64,000 nt of DNA from Leminorella richardii (GTDB lineage: Bacteria; Pseudomonadota; Gammaproteobacteria; Enterobacterales; Enterobacteriaceae): contig NZ_LS483470.1 in assembly GCF_900478135.1 (NCBI RefSeq), forward strand, positions 2,290,501 to 2,354,500, written 5' to 3'. Numbering within the stretch: the first letter of the stretch is position 1; each line of letters starts with the position of its first letter. The translations under genes and the position numbers were made by a program. The notes below the pieces were generated by a model, which was not told the origin of the DNA, made no database searches, and saw only the letters and a list, made by a program, of their open reading frames with translations. This document shows, in pieces, positions 9,100 through 18,070 of the stretch.

Positions 9100-9672
9100 A
9101 TGAACAGTGCACTGATTGTGATTGACCTGATTAATGAAATTATCGGTGAAAACGGTCACTCAAACGCCAGCGCCGAACAAACCCGCCAGCGTGACGTTGT
9201 CGCAAAAGCCAACCTTGCTGCCGCCTGTGCGCGAGCCAAGGGTATTCCGGTGGTTTGGGTGAAAGTCGGCTTTGCCGACGACTACAGCGATATTCCGCCC
9301 TTTTCTCCAATGTTCAACGCCGCTAAACAAAACGGCGCTCTGCGCCTAAGCGAAGCGGGCTGCAACTGGGTCGCTGAACTTGAGGTTCTACCGCAGGATG
9401 AAGTGGTGGTGAAAAAGGCCGTATCGGCCTTTGCCGGTAACACGCTTAATCAGTGGTTACAGGACAGAGGCTACGACCATATTCTGCTAGCCGGCGTTAG
9501 CTCAGTGATGGCGATTCAGAGCACTGCCCGTCAGGCGCACGATCTGGGTTTTCGCGTCACAGTATTAGAAGATCTCTGCGCTGCGGCGACTCTCACACTT
9601 CACCAGCAGAGTATGGATATGTTAAAACCTATGGCAGAAATCACTACCAGTGATGCATGGTTTAGCCAATAG
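9100..9672 (+). CDS. Isochorismatase-fold cysteine-hydrolase homologue lacking the catalytic Cys
   Basis: A 190-residue protein of the isochorismatase / nicotinamidase superfamily. The catalytic Asp (VIDLI, D9) and Lys (VVKKAVSAF, about K105) are present, but the loop that should hold the nucleophile reads GVSSVMAIQSTAR, with Ala138 where active members have Cys. E. coli YecD has a similar loss (Gly there), so Cys-less members exist. It follows modF by 44 bp with its own ribosome site (AGAGGATAAG) and could be co-transcribed. Substrate unknown; it may be a binding protein, not an enzyme. Confidence 0.85.
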   Translation: MNSALIVIDLINEIIGENGHSNASAEQTRQRDVVAKANLAAACARAKGIPVVWVKVGFADDYSDIPPFSPMFNAAKQNGALRLSEAGCNWVAELEVLPQDEVVVKKAVSAFAGNTLNQWLQDRGYDHILLAGVSSVMAIQSTARQAHDLGFRVTVLEDLCAAATLTLHQQSMDMLKPMAEITTSDAWFSQ

Positions 9673-9868
9673 CTTTGCAATTAAGAAAGCCCGTGGGATT
9701 AGATGCGTTTTTTCCATGTGTATTTTGGCGCTTTCCATCAAGCTGCTACAATTGTTGCCGAACGCGTTAAGGAAAACCAAGCCTCTTAGTCAGTCAAGGT
9801 GACTACTGACGGTTCACTGCATGATTAAGACTTTGTCATTGGCTACTTTAAGGGATTAAACGTTTTCT

Positions 9869-10351
9869 ATGTTTCCTATTAATACCATCTATATCATCTT
9901 CGGTTCTGTTGCCGCCGTTGTCGCTATTGCCCTGTTTATCGTTTTCCGCAAAAGCAATATGCTGAAAAAAGGCGCACCCGCACTGGCGCTGGCTGCTCTG
10001 GCGGGCGTTTACATGTTCTGCGTCAATCACGTTTATATCGTGACTGACGATAACAGCGTTGACGAATACGGCCTGATTATGTCCAGCGACTTTACCCTGG
10101 TAAACGGCTCTAGCATTCGACTGGTACCGGAAAAGAAAATCGATAAGTCATGGCTTGTAAACAACGGCAGCCGCCGTCTGGTTTTTGAAACGGTTATTTA
10201 CGGCAATACCAGCAAAAACCCATACGACTTTGAGCTGGATGGCTACAAGGCAATTGGCCTTGATAATGCGATCGACTATCTGTTCGTGACCCCGCCCAAC
10301 AGTATCAAGACCAAAAGCAAATCGGCTACCAAGGGCTGGCTGCACCGCTAA
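9869..10351 (+). CDS. Unknown membrane-anchored protein
   Basis: A 160-residue product I do not recognise. Two hydrophobic spans lie in the first 60 residues (about 5-26 and 35-57) with a short basic loop (RKSNMLKKG) between them, so both ends should be on the same side. The remaining 100 residues are polar and rich in Asn, Lys and Asp. A 195-bp gap without a clear gene precedes it, and a strong terminator follows at 10361-10390, so it is a single-gene unit between the molybdate and galactose loci. Confidence 0.75.
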   Translation: MFPINTIYIIFGSVAAVVAIALFIVFRKSNMLKKGAPALALAALAGVYMFCVNHVYIVTDDNSVDEYGLIMSSDFTLVNGSSIRLVPEKKIDKSWLVNNGSRRLVFETVIYGNTSKNPYDFELDGYKAIGLDNAIDYLFVTPPNSIKTKSKSATKGWLHR

Positions 10352-10360
10352 CCGCCCTCA

Positions 10361-10390
10361 ACGCCCGCTTCCTGCGGGCGTTTTCTTTTT
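10361..10390 (+). terminator. Rho-independent terminator
   Basis: Perfect stem ACGCCCGC / GCGGGCGT with a 5-nt loop, followed by TTTCTTTTT. It ends the transcript of the unknown membrane protein and insulates galE. Confidence 0.9.
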
Positions 10391-10515
10391 GATATCTCAT
10401 TGATTCCTCTGTCTATCACTCCAAACACCATATCGTGACTTTTTAATCTTCATCACTTTCCCTTTAGACGGCTGTGCTATGATTACGCCGATTTTACTTT
10501 TTGGAATGTTGATGA

Positions 10516-11535
10516 ATGAACGTATTGATTACCGGCGGTTTGGGCTATATCGGCAGCCACACTTGTGTACAGTTGCTTGAGGCGGGACATACGCCCGTTA
10601 TTATTGATAACCTGTGCAACAGCAAGCGAAGCGTGCTGCGGCGCATCGCTCAGCTAACAGGGAAAACGCCTGCCTTTTACCCAGGCGACGTGCGCGACCC
10701 GGCACTGCTGGACAGTGTTTTCGCCGCCCATTCCATTGACACCGTTATTCACTTTGCAGCCCTTAAGGCCGTCGGTGAGTCAGTGCAAAAGCCGTTGGAA
10801 TACTATGAAAACAATATTCACGGCACACTTACTTTGGTTAGCGCCATGCGCCGCGCCGGGGTCAAGAATTTCATTTTCAGCTCGTCGGCGACGGTTTACG
10901 GCGAGCAGCCGACAGTACCCTATACTGAAGACATGCCCGCAGGTCAGCCCACCAGCCCCTACGGCCAAAGCAAGCTGATGGTGGAACAGTGCCTCAAAGA
11001 CCTGCAAAAAGCAGAGCCGGACTGGAGTATCGCCCTGCTTCGCTATTTTAATCCGGTCGGTGCTCACCCCTCCGGCCTGATGGGGGAAGACCCTCAGGGC
11101 ATTCCTAACAATCTGATGCCGTTTATCGCTCAAGTCGCCGTGGGTCGTCGAGAATACCTGTCCATTTTCGGCAACGACTACCCTACCCCCGATGGCACCT
11201 GCGTGCGCGACTACATACACGTTGTGGACGTCGCCGACGGTCATGTGGTTGCTCTTAACGCACTGAGCAATAAGCCGGGCACACACGTTTATAACCTTGG
11301 CGCCGGGAAAGGCTACAGCGTGCTGGACGTGGTTAACGCCTTTAGCCGCGCCTACGGCCAGCCAATCCCTTACCGTTTTGCACCTCGTCGCTCGGGCGAT
11401 ATCGCCTGTTTTTATGCCGATGCGGATAAAACCGCTACAGAGCTCGGCTGGCGGGTAAAACACACTCTGGATGAAATGTGCGCCGACACCTGGCGCTGGC
11501 AATCCACCAATCCACAGGGCTATCCCGATGAATGA
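10516..11535 (+). CDS. galE: GalE, UDP-glucose 4-epimerase
   Basis: Interconverts UDP-galactose and UDP-glucose in the Leloir pathway and supplies UDP-galactose for surface sugars. The 339-residue length is normal. The NAD-binding Rossmann loop GGLGYIGSH is at residues 7-15 and the catalytic YGQSK (Y149, K153) of short-chain dehydrogenases is present with SSSATVYG before it. The galT start lies inside the last codons of galE (8-bp overlap). No clear GalR/GalS operator was found in the 125 bp upstream. Confidence 0.97.
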   Translation: MNVLITGGLGYIGSHTCVQLLEAGHTPVIIDNLCNSKRSVLRRIAQLTGKTPAFYPGDVRDPALLDSVFAAHSIDTVIHFAALKAVGESVQKPLEYYENNIHGTLTLVSAMRRAGVKNFIFSSSATVYGEQPTVPYTEDMPAGQPTSPYGQSKLMVEQCLKDLQKAEPDWSIALLRYFNPVGAHPSGLMGEDPQGIPNNLMPFIAQVAVGRREYLSIFGNDYPTPDGTCVRDYIHVVDVADGHVVALNALSNKPGTHVYNLGAGKGYSVLDVVNAFSRAYGQPIPYRFAPRRSGDIACFYADADKTATELGWRVKHTLDEMCADTWRWQSTNPQGYPDE

Positions 11536-12583
11536 TGACGCAGAAGGCGAGTTTAAACCGCTGGACCACCCTCACCGCCGCTACAACCCGCTCATTGATC
11601 GGTGGGTTCTGGTATCTCCGCATCGGGCAAAGCGCCCGTGGCAGGGGCAACAGGAGCTAGCAGAGGTTCAACAGCGGCCGTCATACGATCCTTCTTGCTA
11701 TCTGTGTGCGGGCAATACCCGCGTTACTGGGGACGTGAATCCCGACTATCGCGGCACCTACGTTTTCACCAACGACTTTGCCGCTCTGATGCCGGATACG
11801 CCCGCCTCTGGCGAGTCTAACGATCCCCTTTTCCGCGCTCAAAGCGTTCGCGGCACTAGCCGGGTGATCTGCTTTTCTCCCGATCACGGTAAAACGCTGC
11901 CGGAGCTTTCTCTTCCCGCACTGGAAGAGGTAATCACTACTTGGCAGCAGCAGATGACCGAGCTAGGTGCAAACTATCCCTGGATCCAGATTTTCGAAAA
12001 TAAAGGTGCGGCGATGGGGTGTTCAAACCCTCACCCTCACGGGCAAATTTGGGCCAACGACTTTTTACCCAACGAAGCCGAGCAGGAAGACCGACAGCAG
12101 CGAGACTGGCTGACGCGCCACGGCTCGCCGATGCTGGTTGACTATGTTAGCCGCGAGCTAGCAGACGGTAGCCGCACCGTTGTTGAAACTGCCCACTGGC
12201 TAGCGGTTGTTCCCTACTGGGCGGCCTGGCCCTTTGAGACGCTGCTGTTACCAAAAAGCCACGTTCGCCAAATGACAGATCTGACGCCAGAACAAAGCCG
12301 CGATCTGGCTGTTGCGCTGAAAAAACTAACCAGCCGCTATGACAACCTGTTTACCTGCGCTTTCCCCTATTCAATGGGCTGGCACGGGGCTCCGTTTAAC
12401 GGAGAAGATAACGAACACTGGCATCTGCATGCACACTTTTATCCTCCTCTGCTGCGCTCCGCCAGCGTGCGTAAGTTTATGGTGGGTTATGAAATGCTGG
12501 CAGAAACCCAGCGCGATCTGACGCCTGAACAGGCTGCCGAGCGCTTAAGAGCCGTAAGCGACGTTCACTATCACGAAGCCTGA
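11528..12583 (+). CDS. galT: GalT, galactose-1-phosphate uridylyltransferase
   Basis: Transfers UMP from UDP-glucose to galactose-1-phosphate. I start it at the ATG at 11528, which gives a short N-terminus followed by the family block DHPHRRYNPL; an in-frame start at 11471 would bury it in galE. The 351-residue protein has the zinc-binding CYLC pair (C57, C60) and the active-site HPHGQIW motif whose second His forms the uridylyl intermediate. After its stop, the cluster is interrupted by ytfE. Confidence 0.96.
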   Translation: MNDDAEGEFKPLDHPHRRYNPLIDRWVLVSPHRAKRPWQGQQELAEVQQRPSYDPSCYLCAGNTRVTGDVNPDYRGTYVFTNDFAALMPDTPASGESNDPLFRAQSVRGTSRVICFSPDHGKTLPELSLPALEEVITTWQQQMTELGANYPWIQIFENKGAAMGCSNPHPHGQIWANDFLPNEAEQEDRQQRDWLTRHGSPMLVDYVSRELADGSRTVVETAHWLAVVPYWAAWPFETLLLPKSHVRQMTDLTPEQSRDLAVALKKLTSRYDNLFTCAFPYSMGWHGAPFNGEDNEHWHLHAHFYPPLLRSASVRKFMVGYEMLAETQRDLTPEQAAERLRAVSDVHYHEA

Positions 12584-12672
12584 TGTCTGCTACGTTCCTG
12601 CCTTAGGGTCGGAACACACACTCTATCGATATAAATAGCCTCTCCTCCCCAAATGGGGTATGTTTTTTATTA

Positions 12673-12695
12673 AAGATGCATTTAAAATACATTTT
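12673..12695 (+). promoter_or_regulatory. NsrR operator of ytfE
   Basis: Two 11-bp arms, AAGATGCATTT (12673-12683) and AAATACATTTT (12685-12695), around a central A. This is the 11-1-11 NsrR pattern; the left arm is perfect and the right arm has two differences from the ideal mirror. It lies 27 bp upstream of the ytfE start. NsrR, an Fe-S repressor inactivated by nitric oxide, represses ytfE in E. coli from an almost identical site. Confidence 0.88.
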
Positions 12696-12721
12696 ATATT
12701 TTATAGAAAGAGGTATTAGCT

Positions 12722-13381
12722 ATGGCTTTCCGCGATCGTCCCTTGGGTGAACTGGCACTGAGTATTCCCCGCGCTTCTGCGCTATTTCGCAAATACGGCC
12801 TCGACTTTTGCTGTGGCGGTAAACAAACGCTGCAGCGCGCCGCCACTAAGAAAGAGCTGGATCTCGATACTATTGAAGCGGAACTAACCGCTCTCTCCGT
12901 AGAAACGCCGGAAAAAGACTGGCAAACAGCACCGCTGGGGGAAATCATCGACCATATTATCATTCGCTATCACGATCGCCATCGCGAACAGCTCCCTGAG
13001 CTGATTTTGCAGGCCACTAAGGTTGAACGCGTTTATGCCGATAGCCCTAACGCACCGCGCGGGCTAGCCAAATACCTCACCATGCTCAACGACGAGTTGA
13101 GCAGCCACATGATGAAAGAAGAGCACATCCTGTTCCCGATGATCAAACAGGGCATGGGCAGCCAGGCCTCAGGCCCGATTTCCGTTATGGAAAGTGAACA
13201 TGACGAAGCCGGAGAACTGCTGGAAGTCATCCGACACGTCACTCATAACGTGACGCCGCCGCAGGAAGCCTGCACCACGTGGAAAGCCCTTTATAACGGC
13301 ATCAATGAGTTAACAGACGACCTGATGACCCATATCAGTCTGGAAAATAACGTACTCTTCCCGCGCGCGCTGGCGGGGTAA
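12722..13381 (+). CDS. ytfE: YtfE (RIC), di-iron iron-sulfur cluster repair protein
   Basis: Repairs Fe-S clusters damaged by nitric oxide or peroxide. The 219-residue protein has the N-terminal ScdA domain with the CCGG motif (LDFCCGGKQTL, about residues 30-40) and a C-terminal hemerythrin-like four-helix bundle whose His and Glu residues (HDRHREQ, HMMKEEHILFP, ESEHDEAGE, HISLENNVLFP) hold the di-iron site. It has its own NsrR box and its own terminator, yet sits between galT and galK, where E. coli has no gene. Confidence 0.96.
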   Translation: MAFRDRPLGELALSIPRASALFRKYGLDFCCGGKQTLQRAATKKELDLDTIEAELTALSVETPEKDWQTAPLGEIIDHIIIRYHDRHREQLPELILQATKVERVYADSPNAPRGLAKYLTMLNDELSSHMMKEEHILFPMIKQGMGSQASGPISVMESEHDEAGELLEVIRHVTHNVTPPQEACTTWKALYNGINELTDDLMTHISLENNVLFPRALAG

Positions 13382-13409
13382 TCTAGCACCTTACGTTAAC
13401 CTTCTCGCA

Positions 13410-13436
13410 AAGCGGGCTCCTACGGCCCGCTTCTTA
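13410..13436 (+). terminator. Terminator of ytfE
   Basis: Perfect stem AAGCGGGC / GCCCGCTT with a 7-nt loop, then CTTATT. It separates ytfE from galK. Confidence 0.8.
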
Positions 13437-13558
13437 TTCCACAGGCGTTTTCCCCTACATCTCAGCAAGATTTGCCCTGGTATTCCGTTAACTCAAGCAA
13501 AGAATGGCGTAATTTTTAATGATACACTGAGTGAACTATAGTGAATCTGGAGCCTTTC

Positions 13559-14710
13559 ATGACCTCACTGCTTGCCCAAACCCAGTCCCTGTTTCAAAAC
13601 ACCTTCGGCAGTTCTCCCACCCTGAGCGTACAGGCACCCGGGCGTGTTAACCTTATTGGCGAGCATACTGACTACAACGGCGGCTTTGTGTTGCCCTGTG
13701 CTATCGACTACCAAACTGTTATCAGCGCAGCTGCCCGCAGTGACGGTACTGTTCGCGTTGTAGCGGTTGACTACCAAAACCAGCATGACAGCTTTTCTCT
13801 TCACCAGCCTATCGTGCCGCATGCCAACATGATGTGGGCGAACTACGTGCGCGGCGTTGTGCTCTACCTGCAAAAGCGATTTCCAGAGCTCGGCGGCGCC
13901 GACTTAGTGATCAGCGGTAACGTTCCACAAGGTGCCGGGCTTAGCTCGTCAGCCTCGCTGGAGATCGCTGTCGGCAAAGCTTTTCAGGCACTGTACCATC
14001 TTCCTCTTGACGGCACTGCGCTGGCGCTGAACGGCCAGCAGGCGGAAAACGAATTTGTCGGCTGCCAGTGCGGCATTATGGATCAGCTTATCTCGGCGCT
14101 CGGCCAAAAGGATCACGCGCTGCTTATTGACTGCCGAAGCCTGCAAACGCGGGCAGTGTCTATGCCGTCAGAAATGGCCGTGATGATTATCAACTCTAAC
14201 GTCAAGCGTGGTCTGGTTGGCAGTGAATACAATCTACGCAGAGCCCAGTGCGAAACGGCAGCGCGCTTCTTCGGTGCTGATAGTCTGCGAGACGTCACAT
14301 TAGAGCAGCTCATGCAGTCACAGGGCGAGCTGGATCCGCTGGCGTTTCGTCGCGCCCATCACGTCATCACCGAAAACACCAGAACGCTGGCTGCCGCTGA
14401 CGCGCTGGAAAAAAGTGACTGGGTCACCTTAGGAAAACTGATGGCGGCATCCCACGCTTCCATGCGCGATGACTTTGAAATCACCGTTCCCCCCATTGAT
14501 GCGCTGGTCGACATCATTCAGCCCGTCATTGGCGAGATCGGCGGCGTTCGCATGACGGGCGGAGGCTTCGGCGGCTGTGCTGTTGCGCTGGTTCCGGAAC
14601 CCTGCATTGATGCCGTCAGGCGTGCCGTGAGCGAGCAGTACCACGCCCGCACCGGCATCAGCGAAACTGTTTATTTGTGCCGCGCTTCGGCAGGAGCCAG
14701 TCTATGTTAA
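13559..14710 (+). CDS. galK: GalK, galactokinase
   Basis: Phosphorylates galactose to galactose-1-phosphate with ATP. The ATG at 13559 follows a GGAG ribosome site by 6 bases and is preferred over an upstream in-frame GTG at 13541; it gives 383 residues, close to E. coli (382). The GHMP-kinase signature PGRVNLIGEHTDYN lies near residue 24, the ATP loop GLSSSAS near residue 129, and the C-terminal MTGGGFGG motif is intact. Because ytfE and a terminator lie upstream, galK and galM probably need a promoter in 13433-13550. Confidence 0.96.
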   Translation: MTSLLAQTQSLFQNTFGSSPTLSVQAPGRVNLIGEHTDYNGGFVLPCAIDYQTVISAAARSDGTVRVVAVDYQNQHDSFSLHQPIVPHANMMWANYVRGVVLYLQKRFPELGGADLVISGNVPQGAGLSSSASLEIAVGKAFQALYHLPLDGTALALNGQQAENEFVGCQCGIMDQLISALGQKDHALLIDCRSLQTRAVSMPSEMAVMIINSNVKRGLVGSEYNLRRAQCETAARFFGADSLRDVTLEQLMQSQGELDPLAFRRAHHVITENTRTLAAADALEKSDWVTLGKLMAASHASMRDDFEITVPPIDALVDIIQPVIGEIGGVRMTGGGFGGCAVALVPEPCIDAVRRAVSEQYHARTGISETVYLCRASAGASLC

Positions 14711-15750
14711 CCACGCACCCTTCTCTCGCTCCAGACGGCGCGCCTTTTACCGTTCTGACCCTCACTAATGCTCAGGGCATGCGGATTTCCCTCATGGACT
14801 GGGGAGCCACCTGGCTTTCCTGCGAGGTCCCTATGGGAGATGGGCAAATGAGAGAAACGCTGCTGGGCTGCCACTCCCCTCAGGACTATTTACGCCAGAC
14901 GGCCTATTTAGGTGCGACAGTGGGGCGATATGCTAATCGCATCGCGTTTTCGCAGCTGACTCAGAGGAGTCATACCATCAAGCTAGTCCCCAATCAGGGC
15001 GAGCATCAGCTGCATGGCGGTGCCAATGGGCCAGATAGGCGGCGATGGGCGATAGTCGCTCGCGATGAGCAAAGCGTGACGTTCAGCCTCCGTTCTCCGG
15101 ACGGCGATAACGGCTTTCCCGGCAATCTGGCGGTAAAAGTGACCTATACCCTGACCAACGAGGGACGGGTTGAGATTCGCTACGTCGCTGACGTCGATCG
15201 CCTCTGCCCCGTCAACTTTACTAATCACGCCTACTTTAATCTTGATGACAACAGCACCGATTGCCTGGATCACCGGCTCTTTATTAACGCCGAATCCTTT
15301 CTACCCGTTGACCGTGAAGGTATTCCCAATGCAGCGTTAACCCCTGTAAGCATCGGTGGTATGGATTTCCGCCAGCCCAAGCGAGTTGGCCAGGATCTTC
15401 TCTCTGACGATGGGCAGCGCTGCGTCGGCGGCTACGATCACGCCTATCTGCTGTCAGAACACTGTCGTGACGGTCAGTCCCCTGCCGCTACGCTGTGGTC
15501 TTCTGACGAACGCGTCATGATGAATGTCTACACCAGTAAGCCTGCCCTTCAGTTTTACAGCGGTAACTTTCTGGCAGGTACTCCATCACGAGACGGGGGA
15601 GAATACGGTCGCTTTGCCGGGCTGGCGCTAGAGAGCGAATTTCTACCGGATAGTCCTAATCACCCTGAATGGCCACAGCCAGACTGCTGGCTCACGCCGG
15701 GAGACACTTATCATTCAATGACTGCCTATCAGTTTACCGTTCTCAAATAG
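14704..15750 (+). CDS. galM: GalM, aldose 1-epimerase (galactose mutarotase)
   Basis: Converts beta-D-galactose to the alpha form used by GalK. The ATG at 14704 overlaps the galK stop (ATGTTAA), which indicates coupling; an ATG at 14677 would sit deeper in galK. The 348-residue protein carries the substrate block GRYANRIA, HQLHGG, the catalytic NHAYFNL His, and the closing ALESEFLPDSPNHPEWP block with the catalytic Glu. Length matches E. coli GalM (346). Confidence 0.95.
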   Translation: MLTTHPSLAPDGAPFTVLTLTNAQGMRISLMDWGATWLSCEVPMGDGQMRETLLGCHSPQDYLRQTAYLGATVGRYANRIAFSQLTQRSHTIKLVPNQGEHQLHGGANGPDRRRWAIVARDEQSVTFSLRSPDGDNGFPGNLAVKVTYTLTNEGRVEIRYVADVDRLCPVNFTNHAYFNLDDNSTDCLDHRLFINAESFLPVDREGIPNAALTPVSIGGMDFRQPKRVGQDLLSDDGQRCVGGYDHAYLLSEHCRDGQSPAATLWSSDERVMMNVYTSKPALQFYSGNFLAGTPSRDGGEYGRFAGLALESEFLPDSPNHPEWPQPDCWLTPGDTYHSMTAYQFTVLK

Positions 15751-15756
15751 CTTTTT

Positions 15757-15778
15757 CCCGGCTCTTTCAGGAGCCGGG
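15757..15778 (+). terminator. Hairpin after galM
   Basis: Perfect 8-bp stem CCCGGCTC / GAGCCGGG with a 6-nt loop 6 bp after galM. It is followed by a C-rich tract, not a T run, so it may work as a weak or Rho-assisted terminator. Confidence 0.5.
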
Positions 15779-15845
15779 TTCCCCCCTCCCTCCTGATGAT
15801 TTCGACTATCCTTAATCTGTCGGTTTGCATTTATGACCATTAGAG

Positions 15846-15864
15846 TATAATGATAATTATTATC
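15846..15864 (+). promoter_or_regulatory. Fur box of gpmA
   Basis: TATAATGATAATTATTATC matches the 19-bp Fur consensus at 17 of 19 positions. It lies 28 bp upstream of gpmA, the position expected for repression by Fe-Fur, and E. coli gpmA is also in the Fur regulon. Confidence 0.8.
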
Positions 15865-15892
15865 AATAAGGCATTTCTGTAAGGAGCACACT

Positions 15893-16645
15893 ATGGCGGT
15901 TAAGAAACTGGTTCTCGTCAGGCACGGTGAAAGCGAGTGGAATAAAGAAAACCGCTTTACCGGCTGGACTGACGTCGATTTGTCCGACAAGGGGCGCGAT
16001 GAAGCGGCACAGGCTGGAGAGCTGCTAAAAGCAGAAGGCTTTGTATTCGACTTTGCCTATACCTCTGTCCTGAAGCGTGCCATCCACACCCTCTGGGGCA
16101 TTCTGGACAAGATGGATACCCAATGGCTACCGGTAGAGAAATCCTGGAAGCTTAACGAGCGCCACTACGGTGCGCTTCAGGGACTGAATAAGGCCGAAAC
16201 CGCCCAAAAGTACGGCGATGAACAGGTTAAGCTGTGGCGCCGCGGATTTGCCATTACCCCTCCTGAACTCACAAAAGAGGATGAACGCTATCCCGGGCAC
16301 GATCGCCGCTATGCCTCTCTTTCCCCCTCAGAGCTGCCGGTAACAGAAAGCCTGGCCACCACCATTGAGCGCGTGATCCCCTACTGGAACGACGTTATTC
16401 TGCCGCGAATCACTACCGGAGAACGAGTGATTATCGCTGCCCACGGCAACTCGCTGCGCGCACTGGTGAAGTATCTGGATAACCTGAGTGAAGAAGAGAT
16501 TCTGGAGCTCAATATTCCTACTGGCGTACCGCTGGTTTACGAATTTGATGACAGCATGAAGCCGATAAAACGCTACTATCTGGGCGACGCTGATGAGATT
16601 GCCGCCAAGGCAGCAGCTGTCGCCAATCAGGGCAAGGCAAAGTAG
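15893..16645 (+). CDS. gpmA: GpmA, 2,3-bisphosphoglycerate-dependent phosphoglycerate mutase
   Basis: Glycolytic enzyme interconverting 3- and 2-phosphoglycerate. The 250-residue protein has the phosphohistidine motif VRHGESEWN with His11, the LNERHYGALQG block with the acid/base Glu, and the second catalytic His in AAHGNSLRAL. A good ribosome site (AAGGAG) precedes the ATG and a Fur box lies upstream. Neighbours galM and aroG are the same as in E. coli. Confidence 0.98.
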   Translation: MAVKKLVLVRHGESEWNKENRFTGWTDVDLSDKGRDEAAQAGELLKAEGFVFDFAYTSVLKRAIHTLWGILDKMDTQWLPVEKSWKLNERHYGALQGLNKAETAQKYGDEQVKLWRRGFAITPPELTKEDERYPGHDRRYASLSPSELPVTESLATTIERVIPYWNDVILPRITTGERVIIAAHGNSLRALVKYLDNLSEEEILELNIPTGVPLVYEFDDSMKPIKRYYLGDADEIAAKAAAVANQGKAK

Positions 16646-16656
16646 CCAATACTGTA

Positions 16657-16692
16657 AAAAAACGGGAGCGATATTCGCTCCCGTTCTCTTTT
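16657..16692. terminator. Bidirectional terminator between gpmA and aroG
   Basis: Stem ACGGGAGCGA / TCGCTCCCGT (16662-16684) with a 3-nt loop, an A run on the left and TCTCTTTTCT on the right. It serves the convergent gpmA and aroG transcripts. Confidence 0.88.
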
Positions 16693-16707
16693 CTCATCGC
16701 GCTATGC

Positions 16708-17775
16708 TTACTCTTCGTGATGATTATCGCGGCGTGCCCGCACAGCATAAGCCAGATTTTGCAGCAGCAGTTCGGTATCTTCCCAACCAATACAGGCGTC
16801 GGTAACGCTCTGGCCGTATACCAGAGGGCTGTCGCCGTCGAGGTTTTGAGCCCCTTCCACCAGATGGCTTTCCACCATGACGCCGGTAATAGCTGTGTCT
16901 CCACCAGCGATTTGCTGACAGACGCTCTCACACACTTCCATCTGCTTGTGGAACTGCTTGCAGCTGTTAGCGTGGCTGAAATCGATCATAACGTTCTGCG
17001 GCAGCTTTGCCTTGTTTAGCGTCTCTTTTACTGCTGCAACGTCCGCAGCGCTGTAGTTCGGCTGTTTGCCGCCGCGCAGAATAATGTGACAGTCGTGGTT
17101 ACCGCGAGTATTTACAATCGCAGAGTGGCCATACTTGGTAACAGACAGAAAACAGTGCGGTGAGCTCGCGGCGTTAATCGCATCGATAGCCACTTTAATA
17201 GTGCCGTCGGTACCGTTTTTAAATCCAACAGGGCAGGAAAGACCAGAGGCCAGCTCACGGTGAACTTGAGATTCCGTCGTGCGCGCACCGATTGCGCCCC
17301 AGCTCATCAGGTCAGCCATGTACTGAGGGGAGATCATGTCCAAAAACTCCCCCGCCGTTGGCAACCCGCCGTCGTTGATGTCCAACAGCAGCTTGCGGGC
17401 AATGCGCAGGCCGTCGTTAATCTGATAGCTGTGATTCAGGTATGGATCGTTAATCAGCCCTTTCCAGCCAACCGTTGTACGCGGCTTTTCAAAATAAACC
17501 CGCATCACGATTTCCAGATCTTTACTCAGGCGCTTACGCACTTCGTTCAGGCGACCTGCGTACTCTAACGCCGCGTCGATATCGTGAATTGAGCAGGGGC
17601 CGATAATCACCAGTAGGCGGTCGTCTTCCCCGGCAAGAATGTTATGAATCGACTCGCGCGCACTGGCTACTGTCGCTGCCGCTCTCTCTGTTGCGGGATA
17701 TTTTTCCAACAGCGCTACCGGAGGCAATAGCTCATTAATCTCTTTAATTCTAACGTCGTCGTTCTGATAGTTCAT
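16708..17775 (-). CDS. aroG: AroG, phenylalanine-sensitive DAHP synthase
   Basis: First enzyme of the shikimate pathway, joining phosphoenolpyruvate and erythrose-4-phosphate. The 355-residue sequence follows E. coli AroG closely from MNYQNDDVRIKEINELLPP onward, which separates it from AroF and AroH. The metal and substrate motifs IIGPCSIHD, RVYFEKPRTTVGWKG, GARTTESQVHRELASG and MIDFSHANS are intact. A convincing TyrR box could not be identified in the 295 bp upstream. Confidence 0.97.
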   Translation of the reverse strand: MNYQNDDVRIKEINELLPPVALLEKYPATERAAATVASARESIHNILAGEDDRLLVIIGPCSIHDIDAALEYAGRLNEVRKRLSKDLEIVMRVYFEKPRTTVGWKGLINDPYLNHSYQINDGLRIARKLLLDINDGGLPTAGEFLDMISPQYMADLMSWGAIGARTTESQVHRELASGLSCPVGFKNGTDGTIKVAIDAINAASSPHCFLSVTKYGHSAIVNTRGNHDCHIILRGGKQPNYSAADVAAVKETLNKAKLPQNVMIDFSHANSCKQFHKQMEVCESVCQQIAGGDTAITGVMVESHLVEGAQNLDGDSPLVYGQSVTDACIGWEDTELLLQNLAYAVRARRDNHHEE

Positions 17776-18070
17776 GATTATCCTTCTTTGACCCCATCCG
17801 GTACGTTTGTTTACTTGTTCTTCGTTTCACGCGCAATTGTACAGCCTACAACAGGTAGATAGGGGGAAACAACCGGGAATAGCTGCCCTTCTCACCTTTT
17901 CATAGAAATCTTGTTCCCTTTTGCTTACAAGAACTCTTTACGCTCAGGAAGCGAATGCAGGTCACAAATTCAACATAATGTTGATTATTTGACACATTTC
18001 ATTGGAAATCACGCTTTTCAAGGGCTATACATGTTAAATCGATGTGACACGCTATAAAGGAGCGTTCGGG

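Noticed and set aside
10780..11502. 240-codon open frame antisense to galE
   Set aside because: Shadow of a well-conserved galE; composition is that of a reverse-strand frame.
16708..17900. TyrR box upstream of aroG
   Set aside because: Candidates such as the TTTAC near 17810 lack the TGTAAA-N6-TTTACA symmetry, so I do not claim one.
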